64,000 nt of DNA from Alphaproteobacteria bacterium (GTDB lineage Bacteria; Pseudomonadota; Alphaproteobacteria; UBA8366; Aestuariispiraceae). Below, in pieces: positions 16,529 through 24,841 of the stretch. The notes under the pieces are model-generated. The model ran no database searches. It was not told the DNA's origin and was given only the letters and a program-made list of their open reading frames with translations. Every line of letters begins with the position of its first letter. Within the stretch, counting starts at the first letter, position 1. The position numbers and the translations under genes were made by a program. Location: the NCBI GenBank assembly GCA_033344895.1, contig JAWPMN010000001.1, positions 1,798,001 to 1,862,000 of the forward strand, read 5' to 3'.

Positions 16529-16584
16529 GGGTTGGGCCGACGGGGCGGATGCCGTCCTGATAGAGCCTCACTCTCCGGCGGACG

Positions 16585-18741
16585 TCACTCGGCAGGGGCT
16601 TTGCCTTCCTCGGCCGGCGGGTCGCCGTAGCTTTTCCACTCGTTGCGTCCCCCCCGGTTATCCAGATAGTTGGCCAAAGCCACCACAACAGATCTGTCAT
16701 ACTTTTTATTGCCATCGGACAGCAGGATATCCAGCGCCTTGTCGAAGCTCATGCCGGCGCGCCAGGCGCGGGCGCTGACCATGCCGACAAAGGCATTGGC
16801 GACGGCCGCGATCCGGGCGGTAACCACAATGTCCTGTCCGGACAATCCATCCGGCGTGCCGCTGCCGTCGAAGTTTTCCTGCAACTGGCGCAGCGTGTCG
16901 TAGACCGGGCCGTCGAAATCGATGTTCGAGACCAGCTCCGCGCTGGTCAGCACCGACTGCTGGATCATCTTGATTTCTTCGTCGGTCAGACCGCCCTGCT
17001 TGGTCAGAACTTCTTCCGGCACCGTGATCTTGCCCAGATTCATCAGGCTGCCGGCGATGGCCGCCGTTTCGGTCAGGACATGCTCGATATCCATTTCCTT
17101 GGACACCGCCCGGGCGACCTCGCCGACCCGGACCGAATGGTTGGCGGAGAACGGGTCACGGCGATCGACGACCGAGACCAGGGTGCCGACCAACTGGCGC
17201 ATCACGGCCTCGCGCTTCTCGCGCTCCTTCACGCTTTCGGTGATGTCCTGACTGACCATCAGGACGCCGGGCGGGAAATCCTCACGCGCCGGCAGCGGCT
17301 GGAAGTCAGAGCGATAGACTTTCGGCCCATCCTCACCCAGTTCCATCGTATGGGTGACGGTCAGGCGCTCGTTCTTGGCCAGGGCCTCCTTGACCCAGGC
17401 GGCAATGCGCTTGCCTTCGACCGGACCCAGAATGGCGGAGACATGCTTGTCGAACATGTCTTTGCGGTCCATGCGCGACAGTTCCAGCGCCGTCTTGTTG
17501 AACCAGCGGTAATGACCGTTCTCGTCCAGGATGACGATCGCGTTCGGCTGACTGTCCGTCACCAGGTGCATGAAGTTGCGCTGTCCCTGGAAACGGTTGG
17601 CCAGTTCCTCGAACTTGTGCGCGGCCTCGGTCGCGCGCTGCGACGTGCCGTAATACCAGAGTGCCAGCATCCCGATCAGCACCAGCACGATGATGGCGCC
17701 GAAGACGACCATCAGCAGCTGGATGCGCTCGCGCGATTCCTTCAGCGCCTCGGCCGTGTCGACCTTGTGCAGCAGGGTCCAGGGAACCTGCTGGAAGGCG
17801 CGGGAGATCGCCAGGACCTCGTTGCCGGCATAATCCGTCACCGTCGCGAAGCCGCCCACGGTGCGGACCGCCCAGGCGCCGGCCAGATTCGGCGTGTCGA
17901 TCGCCAGAGGCTTCTTCAGCGGCGCGGTGCCGTCGGCCCGCGGTGTCAGATACTCGATCTGGTTCTTGGTCTGACGAACGATCAGCGTCTCGGCGGTTTC
18001 CTCCGTCGCGCCCGGCTGCTCCAGCAGCGGGTAGAGCTCGTCGGCGATTTCCTTGATGCCCAGCACGTAACCCAGCTGCGACTCGGCGCTTTCGTCGGCC
18101 TGAATGGCATAGACCGGCACCAGGAAGGCCATGGAGGGCTTGCCGTCGGCATTCAGGAAGATGTCGGAGACCGCCGATACGCCGCGTTCGGTGCTGTCCA
18201 GGAAGGTCCGAACCTCGCCCTTGATCTGGGGGAAGTTCTCGGTGCGGACGATGTATTCGTAATTCAGGTCGATCAGGGCAAGGCCGTGCGTGCCTTCCTT
18301 GGCGATGTTGGCGCCGACCTGCGGTCCGGTATCCTCCGTGCGGAAGCCGGCCCGGTCGGCCACTACCTCCAGCAAATTGCCGAGATAGCCGAGCTCCGCC
18401 TGGGCCTCCTCGCCGCCTCCGCCGCCGGCCTCATGGAAGACGGTCAGATAGAGCTGCACCGACGCATTGTCGGCGATGCCGCGCAGGTCGCCGGTCTGTT
18501 CGTCCAGCCAGCGTTCGATGTCGGTGAAGCGGCTGTCGATGACGATGGACATGCGGCTTTGCCATTGCCGCATCTCGCGGGCCTGTTCCGACGCCTTGAA
18601 CTGCAGCATCAGGAAGATGCCGACGGCGACGAAGATGGCGACACCAACGCCGGTCAGAATCATCTTCATCCGCGCGCTCATGGCTGGTTTGGCGGCCTTG
18701 TCGCTGTCCTTCGCGCCGCCGTCGCTCGTCGTGCTGCTCAC
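16585..18741 (-). CDS. Cache/PAS sensor protein with degenerate HD-GYP domain
   Basis: The 718-residue protein has a short cytoplasmic tail, a membrane helix (about 27-47), a periplasmic Cache-like sensor (about 55-340), a second helix (about 341-364), a PAS domain (about 385-505, ending in the usual VSQDITE) and an HD-GYP-like domain (about 515-700). The last is degenerate: the HD pair is MN (567-568), the HHE motif is LQE (620-622), the GYP motif is GTP (628-630), and another metal His is replaced in IQQSV. Only the first His (NHSVRV, 535) and DG survive. I infer loss of c-di-GMP hydrolysis and a binding or partner role. Start is GTG 18741, with GGGGGGA upstream. Confidence 0.85.
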   Translation of the reverse strand: MSSTTSDGGAKDSDKAAKPAMSARMKMILTGVGVAIFVAVGIFLMLQFKASEQAREMRQWQSRMSIVIDSRFTDIERWLDEQTGDLRGIADNASVQLYLTVFHEAGGGGGEEAQAELGYLGNLLEVVADRAGFRTEDTGPQVGANIAKEGTHGLALIDLNYEYIVRTENFPQIKGEVRTFLDSTERGVSAVSDIFLNADGKPSMAFLVPVYAIQADESAESQLGYVLGIKEIADELYPLLEQPGATEETAETLIVRQTKNQIEYLTPRADGTAPLKKPLAIDTPNLAGAWAVRTVGGFATVTDYAGNEVLAISRAFQQVPWTLLHKVDTAEALKESRERIQLLMVVFGAIIVLVLIGMLALWYYGTSQRATEAAHKFEELANRFQGQRNFMHLVTDSQPNAIVILDENGHYRWFNKTALELSRMDRKDMFDKHVSAILGPVEGKRIAAWVKEALAKNERLTVTHTMELGEDGPKVYRSDFQPLPAREDFPPGVLMVSQDITESVKEREKREAVMRQLVGTLVSVVDRRDPFSANHSVRVGEVARAVSKEMDIEHVLTETAAIAGSLMNLGKITVPEEVLTKQGGLTDEEIKMIQQSVLTSAELVSNIDFDGPVYDTLRQLQENFDGSGTPDGLSGQDIVVTARIAAVANAFVGMVSARAWRAGMSFDKALDILLSDGNKKYDRSVVVALANYLDNRGGRNEWKSYGDPPAEEGKAPAE

Positions 18742-19011
18742 CGGTATTCCCCCCTGATCCCAAAAGGATGCGTGTATCGACGCGGATAATGCCCAAATTC
18801 CGCGACAAGGTACACCCTCACGTTTTAGCGATATTCGTGCAAATTCCGATCCGTACGCTTGGCAGCCGCAGGGGTTATCAAATATGGTTACCGTCGTCGT
18901 TCGGCGGGCTGCGGGCCCCGGGACGACAAGCGACAGCAACGGGGGTGCCGTGTCGCCGCGTCGGGCGACGTCACGGCATGCCGGGAATTCCGGCGGAGTG
19001 GAGTTGATGTC

Positions 19012-19656
19012 ATGATGCGCAGGATGCCCTTACTGACGGTCGCCGCGGCCTTTTCGGCACTGGTCATGTTGTCGCCCAATGCCGGTGCGGCCAGCGTCAA
19101 GCTGTTCGGGACCAAGGAGATCAGTTCCAGCAAGCTCGACAAGTTCGAGAAATGGACCGGTGTCCTGGCCCGCTACGGCGGTGAGAAGGGGGCGGAACTG
19201 AATGCCTGCCAGATCACCGCGACCGAGGCCTGCCACATCGCGAAATGGCGAATCTTCCTGAACAAGCTGAAGAACCATCCGCCCGTCGAGCAGCTGCAAT
19301 ACGTCAACAAGTACCTGAACCAGTACGCCTATATCCTGGACCCGATCAACTACGGGAAGAAGGATTACTGGGCCACGCCGCGGGAATTCATGTACCGCAC
19401 CGGCGATTGCGAAGATTACGCGATCTCGAAATACGTCTCGCTGCTGCATCTCGGCTGGCCCAAGGAGCAGATGCGGATCGTGGTGCTTCAGGACCTGAAC
19501 CTGAACACGCCGCATGCGATCCTGGTGGTTTATGTCGACGGCCAGGCCCTGGTCCTCGACAACCAGATCCCGCAGGTCATCGACGCCAGCCGCATCAAGC
19601 ACTACAAGCCGATCTTCTCGATCAACGAAGACCGCTGGTGGCTCCATCGGGGGTAA
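19012..19656 (+). CDS. BTLCP transglutaminase-like cysteine protease (LapG-like, Peptidase_C93)
   Basis: A 214-residue secreted protein: signal peptide (1-26, ending AGA) and a bacterial transglutaminase-like cysteine proteinase domain (PF06035). The triad fits LapG: Cys133 in RTGDCEDYAISKY, His168 in TPHAILVV and Asp183 in LDNQ; the Asp and Glu flanking the Cys match the calcium site of LapG. LapG cleaves large surface adhesins and is held inactive by the c-di-GMP receptor LapD when c-di-GMP is high. Here the gene is divergent from a Cache/degenerate HD-GYP protein rather than lapD, and no large adhesin is in the window. The ATG at 19012 (or 19015) has GGAG upstream. Confidence 0.88.
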   Translation: MMRRMPLLTVAAAFSALVMLSPNAGAASVKLFGTKEISSSKLDKFEKWTGVLARYGGEKGAELNACQITATEACHIAKWRIFLNKLKNHPPVEQLQYVNKYLNQYAYILDPINYGKKDYWATPREFMYRTGDCEDYAISKYVSLLHLGWPKEQMRIVVLQDLNLNTPHAILVVYVDGQALVLDNQIPQVIDASRIKHYKPIFSINEDRWWLHRG

Positions 19657-19727
19657 GGCTCCGGCCTCGGCCCGCGACCTTCCCGCACAGCCGTGCCGGG
19701 TGCCCTCTCCCGGGGGAAGGGGACTGG

Positions 19728-19806
19728 CGCTTCTGCGATAGCAGGACTGTTGATCGTTCCGGTACCGCGAGAGCCCGTCGAAGGTTCCTGCTTCCGCAGA
19801 AAACGG
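19728..19806. repeat. dispersed palindromic repeat, degenerate copy
   Basis: A left arm (CTTCTGCGATAGCAGGA) and a right arm (GAAGGTTCCTGCTTCCGCAG) in the same arrangement and spacing as the copy at 2341, but the arms have diverged from each other. It lies downstream of the protease gene. A different short palindrome (ATTCCCG-CGGAGT-CGGGAAT) follows at 19825-19844. Confidence 0.6.
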
Positions 19807-19881
19807 AGGTGTTCTGGACCGTCATTCCCGCGGAGTCGGGAATCCGGGGCCGTCTGCACGGGGAGGTCAAGTTTGCATCCT

Positions 19882-19909
19882 CGTGCTCCTGCAGAAGCAG
19901 GGGCCTTCG
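19882..19909. repeat. dispersed palindromic repeat, half copy
   Basis: A single arm, CGTGCTCCTGCAGAAGCAGG plus GGCCTTCG, without a matching second arm. It belongs to the family at 2341 and 24098 and lies just downstream of the AraC-type gene's stop. Confidence 0.6.
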
Positions 19910-19935
19910 CGATATCTGCGCCTCGCGCGCCCGGT

Positions 19936-20721
19936 TCAATCGCCGCGCAGATACCGCGTCGGCGTGTCGCCCAGGGTTCGGCGGAACATGGCGATGAAGG
20001 CGGACGGGCTGTCGTAACCCAGGTCCAGGGCGACGCTGGTGACCGGCACGCCTTCGGACAGGCGCTCCAGGGCGGCGAGCAGCACGCGCTGCCGGCGCCA
20101 GACGCCGAAGCTCATACCGGTTTCCTTCTGGAACAGGCGGGCCAGGGTACGCGGGGCGGCGCCGCTGATCCTGGCGAAATCTTCGAGACCCCTTCGATCG
20201 GCGGGGTCTTCCAGCAGGGCGTCGGTCACGGCGCGCAGACGGGAATCTTCGGGCAGGGGCAGGTGCAGTTCCGCGGGCGGCGCGGCGCGCATCTGGTCCA
20301 GCAGGACGGCCATCAGGCGACCCTGCGGGCCGTCTTCCTGCCAGTCACGCGGGAAGGCGGCGGCTTCCAGGATCAACTGGCGCAGCAGCGGGTCGACATT
20401 CAGGACAGCGCAGCGATCGGGCATGCCGGTCATCGCCTCCGCGCCGACATAAAGGCTGCGGAACTTGGCGTGGCCGACCGGACGGATGTCGTGCATGATT
20501 CCCGGCGGGATCCAGACCGCCATGGCGGGCGGCGCGGTGAAGCGGCCCTGCGGCGTCAGTACGGTCAGCACCCCTTCCGCCGAATAGGTGAACTGCCCCC
20601 AGTCATGGGCGTGCGGCGTCACGGCCTCCCCGACGCTCATGTCGATGGCCCGGACTTCGACCGGTCGAAGCAAGTGCGAGGGGACGGCGTTCCGTGGGGG
20701 CGCTTGGCTGATTCTAGACAT
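19936..20721 (-). CDS. AraC family regulator with cupin-type N-terminal domain
   Basis: The 261-residue protein has an AraC_binding cupin-like domain (about 20-120; HAHDWGQFTYSAEGVLTV at about 37-54) and two C-terminal helix-turn-helix motifs (about 175-258; LEDFARISGAAPRTLARLFQ, then VTSVALDLGYDSPSAFIAMF and FRRTLGDTPTRYL). It looks like the NimR/YdeO-type regulators that control a neighbouring MFS gene. It is divergent from an MFS transporter gene, with about 105 bases between the starts, so it probably regulates that transporter. Confidence 0.88.
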   Translation of the reverse strand: MSRISQAPPRNAVPSHLLRPVEVRAIDMSVGEAVTPHAHDWGQFTYSAEGVLTVLTPQGRFTAPPAMAVWIPPGIMHDIRPVGHAKFRSLYVGAEAMTGMPDRCAVLNVDPLLRQLILEAAAFPRDWQEDGPQGRLMAVLLDQMRAAPPAELHLPLPEDSRLRAVTDALLEDPADRRGLEDFARISGAAPRTLARLFQKETGMSFGVWRRQRVLLAALERLSEGVPVTSVALDLGYDSPSAFIAMFRRTLGDTPTRYLRGD

Positions 20722-20826
20722 CGTTTGTCAGAATAGCGAGAGACAGCCGGGCTGGCGAGGCGTAAATCTCGCCTCATCGGAATGACGCCGCCAAACCAGG
20801 GCGGCCGGATTGAGAAAGCACGCGCG

Positions 20827-22089
20827 ATGAGCCGTTACGTCCCCCGTTTCCTGCAGGGCCCCGAAGGCATGCTGATCCTGATGGCCTTTGCGATGGCGCT
20901 CAGCCTGCAGGGCTGGTTCGCGCTGCTGAACAATTTCGTCGTGGAACGGGCGAACTTCACCGGCAAGGAAATCGGCTTCCTGCAGTCGATCCGGGAGATC
21001 CCGGGCTTTCTGTCCTTCGCGGCGGTCCTGTTGCTGCCCTTCATCCGGGAGCAGAACCTGGCCTTCCTGTCGCTGTTCCTGCTGGGGCTCGGCACCGCGC
21101 TGACGGGGTATTTCCCGACGGAGCTTGGGCTCTATTTGACGACGCTGCTGATGTCGACGGGGTTCCATTACTACGAGACGATGAACCAGTCGCTGACCTT
21201 GCAGATGATCGAAAAGAAGCACGCGCCGATCCATCTGGCGACGCAATTGAAAGCCGCCTCCATCGGCACTTTCTTCATCTTCGTGATCATCATCGCCTTC
21301 TTCAACGATTCCGCCTTCATCCGGATTCAGGAAGGGCTGGGCATCGCCGATCCGCTGACCGGCTTCAATCTGGGCTATGTCCCGATCTATGTGTTTGCCG
21401 GGGTGGCGACCGCCGTCATCGCAGTGTTCTGCAAGCTCTACTATCCGTTCTTCGAGGCGGCAGAGGTTCAGACCAAGTCGCTGTTCCTGCGGCGGCGCTA
21501 TTGGCTGTACTACGCGCTGACCTTCATGGGCGGTGCCCGGCGTCAGATCTTTATGGTCTTCGCGGGTTTCCTGATGGTCCAGAAGTTCGGCTATGACGCG
21601 ACGGCGATCACGCTCCTCTTCATGGTCAATCTGGTGGCGAATATCTGGATCGCGCCCTATATCGGCCGCTTCATCGCGAAGATGGGCGAGCGCCGGGCGC
21701 TGATCGTCGAGTATGTCGGCCTGATCGCCGTCTTCGGCAGCTACGCCGTGGTCGAGGACGCGTCCGTCGCGGCCTTCCTCTACATCGTCGACCACCTGTT
21801 CTTTGCCTTCTCCATGGCGATCAAGACCTATTTCCAGAAGATCGCCGATCCGAAGGACATCGCCTCGACGGCCGGGGTCAGTTTCACGATCAACCACATT
21901 GCCGCGGTCGGCATCCCCGCCGCTTTCGGCTTCCTCTATCTGGAGGACGAGGGGCTGGTCTTCATCCTGGGTGCCGGCATGGCGGTGGTCTCCCTGATCC
22001 TGGCAATGCTGGTGCCGCGCGACCCGGAGGCTGGCAACGAAACGGTGCTGACGCGCCCGACCCCTGTCGCGGCTCAACCGGCGGAATGA
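20827..22089 (+). CDS. MFS transporter
   Basis: A 420-residue major facilitator protein with about 11-12 hydrophobic segments. The first helix follows the short N-terminus MSRYVPRFLQGPEGMLILM; a charged loop between the halves (about 215-235, EAAEVQTKSLFLRRRYW) is typical. Substrate is unknown. The divergent AraC-type regulator suggests inducible export or uptake of a small molecule. ATG at 20827 is chosen; an in-frame ATG at 20782 would add 15 residues. The C-terminal tail (TRPTPVAAQPAE) is low complexity. Confidence 0.82.
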   Translation: MSRYVPRFLQGPEGMLILMAFAMALSLQGWFALLNNFVVERANFTGKEIGFLQSIREIPGFLSFAAVLLLPFIREQNLAFLSLFLLGLGTALTGYFPTELGLYLTTLLMSTGFHYYETMNQSLTLQMIEKKHAPIHLATQLKAASIGTFFIFVIIIAFFNDSAFIRIQEGLGIADPLTGFNLGYVPIYVFAGVATAVIAVFCKLYYPFFEAAEVQTKSLFLRRRYWLYYALTFMGGARRQIFMVFAGFLMVQKFGYDATAITLLFMVNLVANIWIAPYIGRFIAKMGERRALIVEYVGLIAVFGSYAVVEDASVAAFLYIVDHLFFAFSMAIKTYFQKIADPKDIASTAGVSFTINHIAAVGIPAAFGFLYLEDEGLVFILGAGMAVVSLILAMLVPRDPEAGNETVLTRPTPVAAQPAE

Positions 22090-22113
22090 TACGGACGCCG
22101 CGGGGATGGCGGC

Positions 22114-22155
22114 TTGACCCAGGTCAATGACGGGGAGGGGCCGGCGGGATAGTTT
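22114..22155 (+). promoter_or_regulatory. FNR/FixK-type box with -10 element
   Basis: TTGACCCAGGTCAA (22114-22127) matches TTGA-N6-TCAA. A TAGTTT element begins 23 bases after the box, as at 6434, which places the box near -41.5 and predicts activation under low oxygen. The predicted start, about 22162, precedes the 51-residue membrane protein at 22195. Confidence 0.6.
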
Positions 22156-22194
22156 CGGGACGATTTACAACGTCTTTCCCGGGAATTGATCGCC

Positions 22195-22350
22195 ATGGAA
22201 GCCCTGAAACCGATATTGCTGACCCTCGCTGGTGTTCTCGTCATTCTGGGGTTTGCCGCGACATTGTGGTTCGGCCTGGAAGCCGTGTTCTGGGTCGCGC
22301 TGATCCTTGTCCCCGTGGTCTTTGTCCAGACGCTGCTCTGGGGACGATAG
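22195..22350 (+). CDS. 51-residue small membrane protein
   Basis: A short frame encoding a protein made almost entirely of two hydrophobic segments (about residues 7-26 and 28-48) separated by a brief turn with Trp, Gly and Glu (WFGLEA), ending LLWGR. It has no known motif. The case for a real gene is the strong membrane character in one frame, the ATG 33 bases after the predicted FNR-type start, and a clean stop before the next gene. The ribosome site is weak (GGGAATTG). I infer an anaerobically induced membrane peptide. Confidence 0.55.
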   Translation: MEALKPILLTLAGVLVILGFAATLWFGLEAVFWVALILVPVVFVQTLLWGR

Positions 22351-22447
22351 CCGGGCGGCGGCGTCTCGGAGCGCGCCCTGTTCAACTTCCCAAAAATGCA
22401 TAACAGTGCATAATACCCTGAATGGATGTGAGTTCGGGGAGGCGGTT

Positions 22448-23020
22448 ATGCGTGTCATCCTTCCGATCCTGGCGGTCTGTGTGATTGCGTTCTGGGGAGA
22501 GCGCGTCGCGGCCCAGACCCAGCAGACCGACGTCATCTGCTTCTGCGCGGTTTTCTACAACACGGAACCCTGCAAGACGCGCTGCCGCGGCACGCAACCT
22601 GGTACGGGAGGAGGGACCGGTGTTCCCTCCACCTTGCGGCAGGTTGATCCGTTCCTGTTCCCTTCGACCCTGGATCTGGGCGACAAGCCACCTTCCGCCG
22701 TTGAACTGCCGCAGCCGCTGGATGAGATCTTCCGCCATCTCGGGATCGGTCGCCAAGCGTCCAACGATGAGTGGAGTGCGATGACGCAGATCGACTTGCC
22801 GGACACCATGACCGCATCGGAGCTGGAAGTCTTCCGGCAGACGCTGGAGCGGTTGCGGGGTGGTGTTCTGGAGGAGGTTCGCACCGACCTGGACGCCGCC
22901 TATACGAACGGAAAAATCGACCGGGACACCTATGAAGCCGGGCTGGAGCAATACCGGACCGGTATCGAGCTATACAAGGACGGCTTCGGTCTGTACCGCG
23001 AACGCCTGTATGGCAGTTAA
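22448..23020 (+). CDS. secreted Cys-containing protein of unknown function
   Basis: A 190-residue protein with a signal peptide (1-22, ending VAA) followed by a short Cys cluster (ICFCAVFYNTEPCKTRC, about residues 30-46) that could form disulfides. A Gly/Pro-rich linker and a helical second half (about 120-188, charged, coiled-coil-like) follow. No family recognised. The ATG at 22448 gives a clean signal peptide. A direct repeat TGCATAA-3-TGCATAA (22397-22413, 10-base period) lies about 35 bases before the start and may be an operator. The next gene begins 25 bases after the stop, so the two form a likely operon. Confidence 0.6.
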   Translation: MRVILPILAVCVIAFWGERVAAQTQQTDVICFCAVFYNTEPCKTRCRGTQPGTGGGTGVPSTLRQVDPFLFPSTLDLGDKPPSAVELPQPLDEIFRHLGIGRQASNDEWSAMTQIDLPDTMTASELEVFRQTLERLRGGVLEEVRTDLDAAYTNGKIDRDTYEAGLEQYRTGIELYKDGFGLYRERLYGS

Positions 23021-23045
23021 GCCTGGTTCTGAGGGGGACAGGTTC

Positions 23046-23567
23046 ATGGAGTTCGATCCCTGGGAGATACTTTGTACCCGGCTCAAGGATGTGGTGCTGC
23101 CGATGGTCGTGGTCGTCGCCGTGAGTGCGGTGGCCGCGTCCCTGCCGTTCCTGCACAGAATCCGGGACAAGACCGCCTTTCTGGGCACGGTCGCGGCGTT
23201 TGGATTGATCGGCGGCGTGATCGGCCTTTTCACCGGCGCCAGTCGCGATCCCGTGGTCGGCGCCGTTCTGCCCGCCTTCCTGACGCTTGCGGGCGGATTC
23301 GTGACGTACATTCTGGGCCGACAGGAAGCGTCCGCTGCGCCGGATGGTACCCCGGCGCCCGTTTTCGATCCCCCGGATGTCCGCAGGCTTGCGATCTCCA
23401 TCCTGATCGTGATCGCTTTGACCGGCAGTTGGATGGCTTTTTTCGGCAGTTCCCTGCGCACCACGGCCGAAACCCACCACCGTGAGACGGTCGAGAAACC
23501 CTACAAGATCTTCGAATACTGCCTGAGCCACAGCACGGAGCCGTTCTGCGCCCAGTATTTTCAGTGA
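23046..23567 (+). CDS. membrane protein of unknown function, partner of the upstream secreted protein
   Basis: A 173-residue protein with four hydrophobic segments (about residues 16-36, 46-62, 70-90 and 112-134) and a C-terminal part ending KIFEYCLSHSTEPFCAQYFQ with two Cys residues. If the C-terminus is periplasmic, these Cys could pair with each other or with the Cys cluster of the upstream protein. No known family. The start ATG at 23046 follows a purine-rich GAGGGGGACAGG stretch. Function unknown. Confidence 0.6.
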   Translation: MEFDPWEILCTRLKDVVLPMVVVVAVSAVAASLPFLHRIRDKTAFLGTVAAFGLIGGVIGLFTGASRDPVVGAVLPAFLTLAGGFVTYILGRQEASAAPDGTPAPVFDPPDVRRLAISILIVIALTGSWMAFFGSSLRTTAETHHRETVEKPYKIFEYCLSHSTEPFCAQYFQ

Positions 23568-23613
23568 TCTTTCATCACGGCGGATCCGGTCCGGGGCGGA
23601 ATGCCGGTCGCCA

Positions 23614-23982
23614 TTACTGCTGAGGCTTCGGTACCATGCCCTTCATGCTGCGGCCGCCGAAGATGTGGAAATGCAGATGCGGGACTTCCTGGTGGGCGTC
23701 CTTGCCGTGATTGGCGATCAGGCGATAGCCCGGCTCGTCCAGTCCCAGTTGCCGGGCGACGGTGCCGATGGCCTTGAAGAAGCCGGCGATTTCCTCGTCG
23801 CTGGCCTTCGCCGTGAAGTCCGCGGTTGAAACATAGGGGCCCTTCGGGATCACCAGGACATGGACCGGCGCCTGGGGCGCGATGTCGTGAAAGGCGAGGG
23901 CATAATCGTCCTCGTAAACCTTGTTGCAGGGAATCTCGCCCCGCAGGATCTTCGCGAAGATGTTCTGGTCGTCGTAACTCAT
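23614..23982 (-). CDS. HIT family hydrolase, HinT-like
   Basis: A 122-residue histidine-triad protein with the start FAKILRGEIPCNKVYEDD (about 9-26), the middle motif APVHVLVIPKGPY, and the C-terminal triad HLHFHIFGG (His-x-His-x-His, about 102-110). HinT-type enzymes hydrolyse nucleoside phosphoramidates and AMP-lysine. In many alphaproteobacteria this gene follows hisE; here a LysE-type gene and a repeat intervene. The ATG at 23982 gives the standard family N-terminus. Confidence 0.93.
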   Translation of the reverse strand: MSYDDQNIFAKILRGEIPCNKVYEDDYALAFHDIAPQAPVHVLVIPKGPYVSTADFTAKASDEEIAGFFKAIGTVARQLGLDEPGYRLIANHGKDAHQEVPHLHFHIFGGRSMKGMVPKPQQ

Positions 23983-24097
23983 TCGGTCTGTCTCCCGGGC
24001 AAGGTCTTTTGAAGCGTCAGGCGTTGGCCCCGTGCGACTGGACAAAAACTTCACCCATTTTGCAACCGCGTTCGGTTTTCCCGCACGGACCCGCTGT

Positions 24098-24179
24098 CGT
24101 GCTCCTGCGGAAGCAGGAGCCTTCGGGGAGTTTGCTCCGTGCCTGATCAAGAAAGGTTCCTGCTTTCGCAGGAATACAG
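24098..24179. repeat. dispersed ~80-bp palindromic repeat, copy 2
   Basis: Left arm from CGTGCTCCTGC (24098) to GGAGCCTTC, right arm from GAAAGGTTCC to GCAGGAATACAG (24179). The copy ends one base before the stop codon of the LysE-type gene, so on the minus strand it forms the immediate 3' end of that transcript and could act as a terminator or RNA-protecting hairpin. Confidence 0.85.
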
Positions 24180-24180
24180 G

Positions 24181-24825
24181 TCAGGTCCGTCTGCCGCCGA
24201 CCGCGCCGGACAGTTCCGCGCCGATCAGGCCGCTGCCCGCCAGGGCGTAAAAGCCGGCGATCAAACGGTTGAAGACCAGCCGCCGTCCGGCGGACTTCAG
24301 GAAGCGGCTGACCGCCGTTCCGAAGCCGCAATAGCCGACATAGATCACCGCCGTGATCGCCTGCGCGGTCGGCACCAGGATCGCCAGCTGCGGGGTCAGC
24401 GGCCGGGCCGGGTCGACGAATTGCGAGAAGACGGCGGCATAGGCGAGGACCGCCTTCGGGTTGCTGAGCGAGATGAGCACGGAATCGCGCAGGATGCGTC
24501 CGGCGGGCTTCGCGGTTTCCGCCTTCACGGCGACGGCGCGGCCGGATCTGCGCCACATCGAAATCCCCATCCAGATCAGATAGGCCCCGCCGCAGATTTT
24601 CAGGATCGTGAACAGGGTGGCATTGGCCGCCAGCACGGTGGCGAAACCGGCGGACACGGCGGCGATGAACAGGAAGGCGGCGATCAGGATGCCGGCGACG
24701 GCCCAGAGGGCGCGTCGGAATCCGGCATTCGACGAAATCGCGATGCAGTTCAGCGCATTCGGACCCAGGGGAATGCCTGCCAGGAACCAGACCGCGACGA
24801 AGACCAGCCAGAGTTCCCAGGACAT
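24181..24825 (-). CDS. LysE/RhtB family amino-acid exporter
   Basis: A 214-residue membrane protein with about six transmembrane segments and the LysE-type signature GIPLGPNALNCIAISSNAGFRRAL (split: GIPLGPN at 17-23, then NAGFRRALWAVAGI at 33-46) and SLSNPKAVLAYAAVF (about 118-132). The family exports amino acids or homoserine lactones; the substrate here is unknown. It starts 16 bases after hisE on the same strand, so it is probably transcribed with the his operon. Confidence 0.88.
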   Translation of the reverse strand: MSWELWLVFVAVWFLAGIPLGPNALNCIAISSNAGFRRALWAVAGILIAAFLFIAAVSAGFATVLAANATLFTILKICGGAYLIWMGISMWRRSGRAVAVKAETAKPAGRILRDSVLISLSNPKAVLAYAAVFSQFVDPARPLTPQLAILVPTAQAITAVIYVGYCGFGTAVSRFLKSAGRRLVFNRLIAGFYALAGSGLIGAELSGAVGGRRT

Positions 24826-24841
24826 GCGACTTTCCCTTCGA

